Shown: piece after piece, positions 29,673-42,800 of the stretch
Numbering within the stretch: the first letter of the stretch is position 1
How the letters are laid out: each line of letters begins with the position of its first letter
NCBI GenBank assembly: GCA_034670405.1
Contig: JAXDDX010000045.1
Location: 1,081,501 to 1,145,500 of the forward strand
Direction of reading: 5' to 3'
DNA length: 64,000 nucleotides
Source: Hoplostethus atlanticus
Taxonomy: Eukaryota > Chordata > Actinopteri > Trachichthyiformes > Trachichthyidae
Position numbers and translations under genes: made by a program
The notes under the pieces: model-generated
What the model saw: only the letters and a program-made list of their open reading frames with translations
Database searches by the model: none
What the model was told of the DNA's origin: nothing

Positions 29673-32600
29673 GAACCAGACTGCCAGGTCCTTATGGCTG
29701 TATATGATGAGAACATCCTGAAGAATCCTTTCTACCTGGCGTTGGAGAGGCAGAGACCGGACCTCTGCAGCCGAGCAGCAGAGCTCCATGGAGTTGTGAG
29801 TGACAGCTGTGGCCTCATTTAGTTTAGTGGACAACTTTTAAAACCTCATGGGTTCATGGATGTCAGAAGCATCAAAGATGACGAGTAAACCAGACAGACG
29901 TACCTGTAGACCAGACTTCTCTTGGTCTGTGGCGGTCCGGCGGTGTGATTACCCCTACAGTTTGTTTCTTTATTGGAAAAGTTGACTTGTCACATTTTTG
30001 TATTTGGTTGGTTCAGGTTCACACTGCACAAGCCAAGCCAACCAGGCCTTGTAAACTAAAGTCACATGACTCACAAGTAGCTTTTCTATTTGACAGTTTT
30101 GGTAACCTGTCATCCTACCAGGTTAGAAATTTAGTAGCTGAATATGAGCATCAGTCCAGTCTCCTTCTACCCATAATGCCTTGTGTTCTGGGCTGGTTTC
30201 CTGTAGCTGGTTGGATTCCGTTCTCTCTCCTAACGAACCACCACAGTTCTCTTGTTAGAGGACTGAGACGTTTCCAGACGGTCGATTATTTGGTGCCACC
30301 AGAGAATCAGAATATACCTGTCTGTGAACGTACGTGTTCGTTCCAGCCAATCAGCAGCTCTTTTCTCTAAGTAGTTCCTCCTCTGTTTGTGTTAATTCAA
30401 TGAGCTGGTGTCGTGATTGGCTGGTGTGAAAACCTGCAGATTGTTGGCCCTCAGTGGACCGTAGTTGATCTCTACGCCAGTGACATTTCCTTGACAGAAA
30501 TTCACTCTGAGTTCCAACAGTCTGTTTCCAGCCCACTAGCCTGGATCAGACTCATGACCAATGTTAAAAGATTTTTAGATTAGGAGTGAAAGGTCACTAA
30601 CGGTGCTGCTTTCTCTTTCACCTCAGTATGAAGGCTGTTTCAGAGGTTTCACACTGCAGTTCTCAGAGTATGTTTAAGAAGTGAAAGTGACAGAGCTTGT
30701 GGTATTTTAATAGGAATGTGGAATTTTTTTTGAGGGGGTTGGACAATTTTCAAAGTCTTTCCAGTGTTGTCAGAAGAGGCCGTTTCAAATGAATGGATTG
30801 CATCTTCACTGTGTAAACTGTTTCAGCTTGCCAAGATTACAGACGTTTGAAAAGCCCCGAAGCCGTCAGACCTCAGCAGATGAGAATCAGATGTTTAAAT
30901 GTAGGTCGCTAGATGCTCTGACTCATCAATACTACGCCTCTGGAAACTCTCAGATGATCTGAGTGATGGCAAAACATCAGGGGAAGACAGAAGATGGAGT
31001 ATAGCTACTAACCAGCTAGCAGTAGCTTGTAAGGGAGTAGTGACCTGGGAAATGAGTTCTAAATTAGCTCAGTTATAATGAGTTATAAAAGGCCCAACTT
31101 ATAATTAAAAAGTACCAACTTATTTTCAGGGTTCCTGCAAGTCCTCAAAAGTCTTAAAATGTCTTTAATTATATGATCTAAACTCAAGGCCTTAAATGTC
31201 TTGAATCCAGTTCAATATCACATTTTGAGTGTTAAATTCAGTTTTAGGTCTTAAAAATGGAAATCATTCCATGTGAAATTGGTCTTATTTCATTCTAACT
31301 GGCTTTAAAAAGGTTTAAAGGTCGATGGAACTTGCAGACACCCTGCTATTTCTGATCAGTAACTAAGTATTTATACTGACATTGAAGTAGTAACGTGTTC
31401 AACTACTCATTACTGGGAGAAGCAATACTATTTCTGTGACCTGCTAGCGACTGATGCTCTTGTGTTGTGCAGGTTCTGGTGCCTTGCTGTGGCAGTTTGA
31501 CCCTCAGCACCAACACCCCCACCCAGTTCGACAGCTATGTCTTACAGCCGGTGGAGGGAGGATACCAGACCCTGGATGGAAAGGTCTGTCTTCTGTCCCA
31601 ATTTAAACACATCAGGTCAATCACAGTCACTTGGATCACAGAGTCCATGTGATACATGTAGGAGTTATTATTGGTGACAGCTACCATGGTAGTACAGTAG
31701 CTACTGACACATGGTCAGTAACACATGGTCTAACTGAGGTGACCAGCATTGGTCATCAGTTTTATGGTATGGATGGATCTATTGGCTGTTCCACAGTCCA
31801 GATTAAAAACAAGAGGTTCCTATTGGCTGTTCCACAGTCCAGATTAGATTGTTGTTGATCTCTGAATTTACGTTTACTCCCTTGATTTGCTTACATTGCT
31901 TCCTACTTTCTACTGTTGATCTTTTTGTTGTTATTGACTGCTGGGTAAATGTGTGTGCTGTAGGAGGTCAGTATCCAGGACAGGCAGGTCCTGTTGGGAT
32001 CAGGCTTCCCGGCTCCGGCCGCGGTTCCCATCCTATTTGAGGAAACCTTCTACAACGACCAGGAGCAGAGCTACAGCATCCTGTGTATCTCCAGGCCCAT
32101 CGAGGTGGAGCCGAGCCCCGCCGAGCTCGCCCCCCCGCCCCCGTACTGCCTGAAGAACCTGGAGGACGTCAGGGAGTTCCTCGGTCGCCACGCCCACAAA
32201 CTGGAAAAGTTCATCCACAGCTTCTGCCAGTCCTTCAAGGAGCAGGAGAGGAAGGGACTCCGACACCACATAGTACGACGACCTCCAGCCTACATTGTTG
32301 CTGCTGCTTCCTCCTTCTTCCCTCTTTCTTCTTCCTTCCTTCTCGTCCTTGCTCTTCTTTCTTCCTCTTCTTCCTTCAGCTTTATCTTTCTTCTTCTTCC
32401 TTCCTTCTGTTCCTTCACTCTTCTAATCCCGTTTTCCTTTCCTTTCTTCCTCCCTCTTCTCCTTCCTCTAATTCTTCCTTCACCTTCATCTTTGTTCTTC
32501 TTCCTTCTTCTATTCCTTCATCCTTTTTCCTCCTGCCTTTTCTCCCGTCCCTTTATCTCCTTCCTTCATCCTTTTCCTCTTTCCCATTATCTTTCTCCTT

Positions 32601-35600
32601 GTTCTGTTTTCTATTACTTCACTCTTCTTCTCCCTGTTCCTTCCTCTTCTTCTTCCTTCTTCCTTCTTTCTTCTTATTTATTCTTCTTTGCCTTTCTAAT
32701 TTTCCCTTTTTTATATAATAATACATTTTATTGGTAGATCACTTATTGGAAAGAGAACAGTTTACAAAGTGCTTCACAAAAAGTCAACAAGGAATAGTAA
32801 AATCAATAAAAAGGAGATGAAAATTGGGCTACAAAAGGTGGTTTAAAAAAATAACAACATTAAGAAATTCCACATGGTCTCCTGAGCCCATGGATCCCAT
32901 TTAAAAGGAAAAATACCCCCAGATCCTCTTCCTGTCAGATCTCATCAATCTGTGATGTTTAACACATTCCAGGAGTTATTTAGTGATGAAGTGTAATTTA
33001 TGTTTTGGTGAACCCCGTTCCCTCAAACTGCCTCGTCTACTTCAGGTCGTGGCGTGGAGTGTTTTTCCAAAAGCGAGTCACGCCCTTATACATCTAGAAA
33101 GAAGCCCTTGCTCTTTGATTCTGATTGGCTGACACCAAAACCTGATGTTTACCGTTGATGTTTTAGATCAATGAAACATTTTCTGATATCAAAAAGAAAC
33201 AAAGTGTGTTTCAGGGTGGATTTTTCCTTTAACACAGACGATAAATTAAAGTTGATGTTTTTAAGAAGCAGTCAGATGTTCCCTGAGTACTAACAAGCCT
33301 CCTGTCCTCTGCCCATCAGGACTCTGTGAACGCCCTCTATACTAAATGTCTTCAGTGCCTGTTGAGAGACTCTCGCCTGGTGAGTAGAAACATACCTGCT
33401 AGTCCAGATGGATTAGTATTAGTCTGAACAGTGTTGACAGCAGGTATGGAGGTTGGTGGCCCTGGGATACCAGGACGTGCTGTTAGTCCCTCTGGAAGCG
33501 TGGAGGGTCTGATCCAACCAATCATCTGATAGGAAGAACCCACTTGATGATGATGATTAATACTAAGACTTGATAACCACAATGACATACGTGCTCTCGC
33601 CCCCTTTCCTCCAGTCAGGTTTCTACATAAACACTCCCTATTTCGGTAGAACAAGTTCCATCACATCCTGTGGATTTTGACTAATGCATCTGTCTGTCTT
33701 GGTATTCACTGGCTTGATAAATGCGTGGGTTGTTTTCCAGAAACTTCTGGCAAAGCAGGAGGTTCAGATGACTCTCCTCAAACAGGCGGTGGAGGTACAA
33801 CAGATCACTTTCTTTTTTTCTGTTTTCTGTCACATGGGTCCCATCAGTGCAGTGCAGACCTACTACTTACAGTTATATTTATTTTTTGATATGCTACCTA
33901 TACCTTCTATGTACTAGTTATACTTCATACAACTTCAATGTTTTTATGTTTGATGCGACCTATGGGAACAGTACCGTACCGTTACTGCTCTGTTTTCCTG
34001 CTGTTTAAACTAAGCTGTCCTCTCCTTTTCCCCAGATGTATATTCATCATGGTATCCATGATTTAATCTTTAACTTTGTGGGAACGCTTGAAGCCAGCCA
34101 GGTAGGCCTGACCTCTACTCACTACACACTTAACACATTGCTCAGCAATAGAAGCAGAAGCCAAGATAGACCAGAATGCAATGCAGAAGCCACAAGACAG
34201 GTTGGGTTTTGAGTAAGGGACACAACTCACTTTTTTTGATTGGAAATTTCAACCTCTCCATGTACACATATAACCCGAATGTGTTGAACATCACAGATGA
34301 TGACATCCAACAGGATCTGAGGGGATTTTTTCTTTTAATGCAAAAAGTTTTATCACATTTTTTCTGTCTCTCTTTGATGTTGTCATGATGAAAACATTGT
34401 ATCACTGAACCAAAGTTGCAATGAACATTGATGTTGTGGCACTATAATCAGTAACCACGGGGATCTTAGTATAGACCTCAACAGTAACAAATGCATTCAG
34501 AGTCAGTGTGATGGCGGCGGGCAGGCAGCCGGTCTCATATCTGTTCTGCTGTCTGACAGGACGCTGCCTTCAACAAAAGCACCAGGAGTCTGCAGGAGGT
34601 GCAGCAGAAAGACCTGGGAGTCAAACCTGATTTCAGGTCAGTTCAACATGTTGTGGTTATAGGATGTTAAAATAGTTTGTATGGTTGGATTTTATTTAGT
34701 GTTGGTAACCCTGTTTCAAAAATGTCTGTATCATGGTACCTGCAGGTCCTTAAAAAGTCTGAAAGTCTTAATATAAATGATCTAAATGTAATGTTTTAGA
34801 ACCAGTTATTAGAGGTCTTATTTTTCACCATGTAATGTTTCATCACAGACTGAGATCTGACAGGAAGAGGATCTGAGGGGGATTTTTCCTTCTAATGCTG
34901 AAATTGAAAGTTTTGTCACATGTTGTCGTGATGAAAACATTTCATCAGTGAACCAAAGTTGCAATGAAAATTGATGTTGTAGCACTAATCAGTAACCATG
35001 GGGATCTTTGTGTAGAAGTCAACAGCAACAGATTCAGTGTGATGGCGGCAAGCAGGGAGTCATTGACTTATGATTGTTGAAACCTGAATATTGAACTCCT
35101 CCAAGGAGTTGTGTTTTTGCTCCTGTTAGTTTGTTTGTCCGCATGATTTCTCCAAAACGTATCAATCAGGCGAAGGAACAATTGAGTTACTGTTAATTGA
35201 GTTATTGTTTAACTGACTCATCGGGAATGAACACCGTTCCACACGGATGTCCATCCTTCTACCATCATGTTGTTGTGTTGCTGCAGTATTAACCTGCCCC
35301 GGGCCAAGAGGGAGCTGAGCCAGCTGAACCTCCAGACCTCCCCCCTCCTCAAACTGCTCTGCCTCCGCAAGGTCGCCCTGACCGCCACCCAGCTGCCCAG
35401 ACGCACCGGTAGGGAGGCTGGGGGGGCGGGGCTTAATCTGTGTGGATGTAGATCTCTGACTATTAATATAATCAGCACATAGTTCATGTCGTGTAGTGAT
35501 TTTACTGACACATTTTGATAGAATTATGCCTCATGGTTTATTGTTGGTGGACTGCACAGTAAGAAATGACACACAGTGAGATATGACTGCACATATCTCA

Positions 35601-38600
35601 CTACTTTAATAATGCATTGAGAGCTGCCTGCGGTCTGCAGTGTTGTTTCATGATGACCCCTCTGGTTTCCCTCATCTCACTGATCTCACACAGCTACCCT
35701 GAACTCCACACGGTCTCCCAGCAGCCTCTTCACTATCCTTAATATGATCTGCACACAGGACAATGTCTCCTCTGTCAGCCTTTAATGTGTTTGTCCAGTT
35801 TGCTTTGGAAATCCAAACTCGTTGGCTCACAACAACCGTGCTGCTGTGTCTGCAGAGTGGTACGATCCGCTCCTAATTTACTGTTTGTCAAGCAGCCAAT
35901 TTCTATTAAGGGCCACACCAAGCAGACAGAGGTGGGGTGTCCTGCAGCGTCAGGAACACAGCCCTCTCTGATAGATACTGGACTGCTGGCTTGGTTGGAA
36001 ACTGATATTATGTCTTTGTGTTTACGCCACAACAAGCTAACCAGGTTTCTCCTGAATGTCTGTTCGTCTCCAGGCAGCATCGAGGCTGTATCTGCTGACG
36101 ACCTGCTGTCAGTCATTCTATATCTGCTGGTGAAGACAGAGATCCCAAACTGGTGAGTTGGGAGGGGAATCGCTGTGACCTTTGACCTTGTGATCCTGGA
36201 GAGGAAACGGAGGGTTTAACACGAATGAAAATAATTATTCAGCGGTGCTGCACCATAGTCACAATATAAAACAGGTTTATTGTATTGGGATGCAGTGCTG
36301 GTGTTTAGGATTTACTCACTTTGAAAAGAATGAAGGTTTTTCTCTGGTATGTCACTTAATTTGCGGTCCTTGTTGAGGAAATCCAGCCTCTAGTAATTGA
36401 AACACTACCCTGACCCTTCCACTTAGCACTTAGCACTTCCTCTTAGCTGATTTGCTTTACTTACTTGTCTCATTTGTTTAAATAAAAAGTAGTTGGCTAA
36501 CTTATTGATCTTTTTCCTCAGCACTGGTTCTGCTCTTAGTTGCTTGTTTAGGAAGGAAATGCACTTATGATTTCTGGTGACTAGTAGTTCTCTACCTACT
36601 TTGAATGCACTTATTGTAAGTCGCTTTGGATAAAAGCGTCTGATAAATGCCTGTAATGTAAAGTAAAGTAATATAGAAATATATTGATTAACTAGTCGAC
36701 AGTGATCACTGTGTATCTGACCATTGATCAGGGTGGATTTAACCACCTGTGTTAGGTTAGTTAGTCTATTCTCCAGGTAACCAACCTTAGTTAGTTCTAA
36801 AACTATTTTGCTGTGTTTCTCTTCAGGATGGCCAATCTGAGCTATATCAGGAATTTCTGCTTCAGCCACTCCAGTAAAGACGAGCTCAGCTACTGTCTGA
36901 GCACCTTCGAGGCTGCAGTGGAGTTCATCAACCTGGGAAAGGTGCAACATACACACACACACACCACTAGGGCAGGTGGCTGTTCAGTGCCTTGCTCAAG
37001 GGCGTGTCAAAAGTAGTTGTTGAGGGGGGAGATGGTGTTAAGCAGGTAACCAGAGTTTACCAGCTGCTCCATGTCTTCTGTCTTTGCAGGGTTCAGGAGA
37101 GCTGAGCGACAAGGCTGTGTTCAGAGAGAGGATGACTCTGCTGTCCCAGAACGCCGCCACGCCCATTCACTGTCTGTTTGAGGTGAGGCAGGAAACTGAC
37201 TGGACCAGTCGACAGGACTCAGTGTCTGGTGCATCCCAGAATCCACCAGACACTTTCACTACATATTTAGATTACAACTCAAATTGGGTCCTTTAGGGGG
37301 CTCCATGGTCCTTTAGGGGGTTATGGGGGTTAAAATAGTTTGTATGGTTGGATTTTATTTAGTGTTGGTAACCCTGTTTCAAAAATGTCTGTATCATGGT
37401 ACCTGCAGGTCCTTAAAAAGTCTGAAAGTCTTAATATAAATGATCTAAATGTAATGTTTTAGAACCAGTTATTAGAGGTCTTATTTTTCACCATGTAATG
37501 TTTCATCACAGACTGAGATCTGACAGGAAGAGGATCTGAGGGGGATTTTTCCTTCTAATGCTGAAATTGAAAGTTTTGTCACATGTTGTCGTGATGAAAA
37601 CATTTCATCAGTGAACCAAAGTTGCAATGAAAATTGATGTTGTAGCACTAATCAGTAACCATGGGGATCTTTGTGTAGAAGTCAACAGCAACATATTTAG
37701 TGTGATGGCGGCAAGCAGGGAGTCATTGACTTTTTTGATGATTGTTGAAACCTGAATATTGAACTCCTCCAAGGAGTTGTGTTTTTGCTCCTGTTAGTTT
37801 GTTTGTCCGCATGATTTCTCCAAAACGTATCAATCAGGCGAAGGAACAATTGAGTTACTGTTAATTGAGTTATTGTTTAACTGACTCATCGGGAATGACC
37901 ACCGTTCCACACGGATGTCCATCCTTTTACCATCATGTTGTTGTGGTCCATGGTCCTTTAGGGGCTTCCGGGGGTCCTTGCAGAGGGTTCCATGGTCCTT
38001 TAGGGGCTTCCGGGGGTCCTTGCAGAGGGTTCCATGGTCCTTTAGGGGCTTCCGGGGGTCCTTGCAGAGGGTTCCATGGTCCTTTAGGGGCTTCCGGGGG
38101 TCCTTGCAGAGGGTTACGGGGGTCCTTGCAGAGGGTTCCATGGTCCTTTAGGGGGTTACGGGGTCCTTGCAGAGGGTTACGGGGGTCCTTGCAGAGGGTT
38201 CCATGGTCCTTTAGGGGGTTACGGGGTCCTTGCAGAGGGTTACGGGGGTCCTTGCAGAGGGTTCCATGGTTCTTTAGGGGGTTACGGGGGTCCTTGAGGA
38301 AGTTCCATGGTCCCCCAGGGGGTTTCAGGGTCCTTAACGGGGTTCTAAGACATTCCAGGTGGTTGCCAGAAAAATCAGTATATTTCACAAGGAATTATCC
38401 CAATTAGAGAATGTAAAAGAACAACTATTCTAATAATTTCTCTCTCATTCTGTGTGTGTGTGTGTGTGCGCGTGCGTGATGCAGCACATAGCGGGTGGTA
38501 ACGAGGCGGAGGTTGAGCGTCTGCTGAGCGAAGGCGAGAGCGACGAGGACATCAGGATGTGTCACCCTCTCTGCTCCTGTGATGTCTGTGACCTCCAGCT

Positions 38601-39783
38601 GTCTGGGTCAGCACACACACACATTTACACAGACCTATATCCACATGAACACACACACACATGTCAAGTCAGATTTATTTCTAGTCTTTTAACAAGCAGG
38701 TTCATCATGAAGTGTTTTACAGATGAGAGGACATTGATCCTGATAAAAGTCAGAACACATCTATTGGTTATTGTAAAGACGGAACGCTGCCATCTGTCTT
38801 CCAGGAAACCGTCTGACTTCTGTTTTCTTTTCTACTTCTAGTCAAGTTCATTTCCCTTTTTCTCTATCTGTCGCATCAGAGAAAAACCCAGTTTACTGTT
38901 TCACTTCCCACTGATATGTGTAGTTCACGGTCTATTATACTTTATGGCTGTTGACACTTGATACTGTATATAATATAGTATGTACCAGGTTAAGAAATTT
39001 ACTCTTTTACTTTTTTTTTTCGGACACCAATTTTGTCCCCTTCATGTGGCTTTTAGGGGCGTTTTGGTCTTCAGGAGTGCATCTCTCTGTCCCAACTCGC
39101 TTGTTTTCTGATAAAATCAGATCAGTTTTTCTGCCAAAACCACAACTACCCTACGGTGGCCCATGGGGGACAATAGTCACATTCACACATGAATCTTTAA
39201 CTCAACAAAAAATATGTGGACAGGGTGAAGTGAAAAAAGCCGACTCTTTAATGTCAGGGCATGTTTTTATTTCTGTGGTATTTTTGTTTAATTATTTCAT
39301 CATGTCAATCAAACAGTGTGTCCAGTACTGTGACGTCTTTCTCCTTGGAGGAAATGTAAAGGATTATTACTTTAAAGTGATTGTGATTCTGGTTTCCTGT
39401 TGCAGGCGGTTGAACGACCCCTCCGTCGTTACCCCGTTCTCCAGGGACGACCGAGGATACACTCCTCTCCATGTTGCTGCTATCTGTGGTGAGCAGGTTC
39501 CCACTGATTCTAGAATATGGTGGAACTGTGATTCCTGGTGTATCCCAGACAGGGAACGTTAGGGAATTTGATAATTCTCTGTGGAAGTCAGGGAATATCA
39601 GGGGATTTTACAAACTGGTCACTTGGCAGGAATACAGCAGAATGTATTTTCCAACATTTCACACATTCATCACATCAGCTGGAATGGAAACCAGACTGGA
39701 GAACAACATTAACAAACCACTTCCTACAATTACACTTTCATTTTATTTTACTACCCAGATAGATGTTTAACCAGACACTGACT

Positions 39784-39822
<39 letters not shown>

Positions 39823-42800
39823 AGGTCAGGCCCAGCTGATAGACCTGCTGGTGTTTAAAGGAGCGCTGGTCAACGCTACAGACTACCACGCCCTCACCCC
39901 CCTCCACCTGGCCTGCCAGCGGGGCTACCAGGGCGTCACGGTGAACACACACCTTCACACACTCCATCACACCATCTGTGTGGAATACAAATACAGAGTA
40001 ATTTAATTTACAGGCCACAGATCGATCCTGTCTGCTTTACTGAACACAGTTGGACTTCATGCCTCTTAACTATTAATTTCCTGTTGTCCTTTTTCTTATT
40101 CTGCCCATTTATAGTTTCACATCTTCCATTAGCTTTGTTCAGTCAGAAACAGGCTGCTTTGACAGCTTTGTTTCTTTATTTTGTTTTTAAATTGCTCTTA
40201 AATCCAATTCCAGGCAGCATTAAAAAGTCTTATATTGGCTTCCTGAATCCTGCAGACCCTCTGGGATAGACTCGGGTCCGAATCTGTTTTATTTTAATGT
40301 TTCTACTTCCTGTGTTGCCGTCCCTCCTCTAGTTGCTGCTGTTGCACTACAAGGCCAACACAGACGCTCAGGACAACAACGGCAACACGCCGCTCCACCT
40401 CGCCTGCATGTACGGACACGAGGACGTAAGTCAAGCCTGTAGGGCAGCAACACTGCCAGGGTCGGGGGTTCGATTCCCACTGGGGCCACGCCTACTGAAA
40501 ATGTATAAGCTCACGGTGCTGAGAGGGACTTTGGATAAAAGCCTCCACCAATTTAGATGTGTTTAGTTACTGTCTATATAGATGATGTATAGTTAGTTTC
40601 TATGTAGAGCCACCAGTCTGCACCAGTATCACCAAACCACGTCCCAGTCTATGCTTGGTACTGGTGAGTGGTGGTCCTGATCCTGCTGTGCTGTGTCTCA
40701 GTGTGTGAAGGCCTTGGTGTACTACGACCTCCAGGCCTGCCCTCTGGACATCCAGAACGATAAGGGCGACACGGCGCTGCACATGGCGGCTCGCTGGGGC
40801 TACGAGGGCATCATCCAGGTCCTGCTGGAGAACAGAGCCAGCACCAACATCCACAACAAGAACAAGGACTCCCCGCTGCAGTGTGCTCTCAACTCCAAGG
40901 TCAGCATCAGCAGGGAGAAGGCCCATACTCTTGTTGAGCAGTTTTGTATGTTCTGAATTTGACCATTAATCCAGTTCAAGTTGCTCCTGTGATCTGGTGT
41001 CTCGTTGATAAAACCAATCTAGTGTTTGATGTTATTAAGTGAAGGTCAATCAGACACAGTGGCGCCCCCCAGAGGGAGTTTCTGAACACACATTCAACGC
41101 CACCCGCCATTAAAGCTTCATTCCTGGGAATTTTCACTGAGCTCCACAATCTTTTTCTGCTCCAACCCAGTTTGAGAGGTGGGCGGTTCCAGGAAGTGTC
41201 TCCTGATGACATCACAGATTAGCATGCTCAGTCACTGGAGTAGTTCATGTTAATAGAGTGTGTATGTGTGTGTGTGTGTGTCTGTCTCTTGTAGATTTTG
41301 ATGCTGTTGGAGTCGAGCGAGAGCGTCCGCCAGCGCAGAGGGAGCAGCGTTGATGTGAGTCTGACTAGAAGCAGCAGGACGAGACTTCTACCAACATTAT
41401 ATGCAACCAGTGCTGAGGTCAAAGGTCACAGCACCCACACACAGAACATGCTGGGTGTGAACGTACCATAAAACACGAGGCAAACCACGAAACGCGACAA
41501 AACGCAATATATCACCACATTGTATAACGTAGAGACAAATACCAGAGGGAGGCAGTGCGTTCATACAGAGTGAGCAGGTAGGGGGGCGGAGCCTGGCTCA
41601 AGGCCACTTCAACAGGACACTGGGATCAAACCTAAGATCTTCATGTTACGGGACGCTCTCTTGACACTTTATCTCCTCCCTCCTCTATCTACCCCCACCC
41701 CCCCCAGTCTCCCGCTGCCTCCCCCCAGGCCTCAGACTCCAGTAGCCGTCGCTCCTCCATCTCCAGCACCTCCTCCCTGGGTTTGGAGGCCAAACCAGAG
41801 GGAGAGCGGGTCCGACACAGAGAGGTACCACCCTGCATCATATTGAGTAACGATAAGACAGGACAGATATTGTAGGCAACATAAAAATCCCAGTTGGCCT
41901 CTAGAAACATCTTGCCAAGAACACAAACTGGATACCAGAAATGAAATGACAATAAAACAAAATGACAAAAGACGCTCTGTGTTTGTGATTGACAGGTGGA
42001 GAAGCTGCTGCGTGCCGTTGCAGACGGAGATGTGGAGATGGTGAGATGAAAACTTAATCTGTTAATGATCATCCTGAACAACAGGAATGGACTCCGATTA
42101 GTTAGTGTGTGTGTGTGTGTGTTCTCCAGGTGCGTTACCTGTTGGAGTGGTTGGATGAGGAAGAGGAGGATGGAGATCTTCCCTCCCAGACTCTCCTCTG
42201 CCATCCGCTGTGTCAGTGTCCAAACTGTGGTCCGACTCAGAAGGTCTGACAACTATTATAACTACCACAACTATTATAACTACTATAACTACTTAACTAA
42301 GTATTCCAGCTTCTGTTTAGGACTTAAACACTGAGGAAATATAGGAAAATATAACAACAAAGAAGAAAAGAAAAAAATGTTGCATTAGAGAATAAAATAT
42401 TTGCTAGTCCAACACAATACCAACATACTGCTGTCCCTCTGTGGATCCTGCTGGATCCACCTGTGAGGATCTGAATCAGCTGGGACACACATTCACATTA
42501 TATATGACAGATAGTAGATACGAGAAATACTGTTCACCTTGGCTTTCAGCTGGTGGTTACAGCTATAAAATAGTTCATCCAGATGTTCTATATTGAGACA
42601 TTGTTTCATATTCTTTATTTATCTTTCTGGTTTGTATCTGCGTTGAGGTTCTGTGTTTCTGTGTCTCTACCTGTGACTCCAGCAGCTGTCCGTCCTGCAG
42701 GCCGGTAGTCTTGGTGTTAACAGCAGCAGTGTTGACGGTTTCACGCCGCTCCACGTCGCCGCTCTCCACGGCCACACGGCGCTGGTCGCCCTGCTGACCC

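Larger units (their letters stand above)
29673..37182 (+). other. ankrd27: ANKRD27 exons, N-terminal and VPS9 part
   Basis: Exons 29673-29795, 31473-31583, 31964-32272, 33320-33379, 33741-33794, 34036-34101, 34560-34636, 35287-35408, 36074-36152, 36827-36941 and 37090-37182. The N-terminal domain ([38 protein letters not shown]) contacts retromer-side partners in the family. The VPS9 signature is clear: [20 protein letters not shown], then [11 protein letters not shown] and [17 protein letters not shown]. The conserved acidic residue and TEIPN turn used for Rab exchange are present, so exchange activity is likely kept. Confidence 0.95.
38485..41824 (+). other. ankrd27: ANKRD27 exons, first Cys4 motif and ankyrin block 1
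   Basis: Exons 38485-38606, 39406-39488, 39825-39940, 40333-40425, 40702-40899, 41295-41354 and 41708-41824. The first ends in [10 protein letters not shown], whose four Cys (422, 426, 428, 431) form the zinc fingernail that binds VPS29. Ankyrin repeats follow, each with a TPLHLA-type turn ([45 protein letters not shown]). In vertebrate VARP this block and its flank bind VAMP7 and Rab32/38. The last two exons are a Ser-rich hinge. Confidence 0.95.

Noticed and set aside
32083-32737. Extended Ser/Phe/Leu-rich frames after the ANKRD27 exon
   Set aside because: They are read-through of the homopyrimidine intron. The true exon ends at 32272, followed in phase by the exon at 33320.
35785-36156. 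Longer open frame joined to the ANKRD27 exon at 36074
   Set aside because: Only 36074-36152 matches VARP and fits the phase. The upstream part is intron, and an opposite-strand frame there is unrelated.
37865-38407. 180-residue and 151-residue repetitive frames on opposite strands
   Set aside because: The 45-bp unit keeps all frames open; it is intronic minisatellite within ANKRD27.
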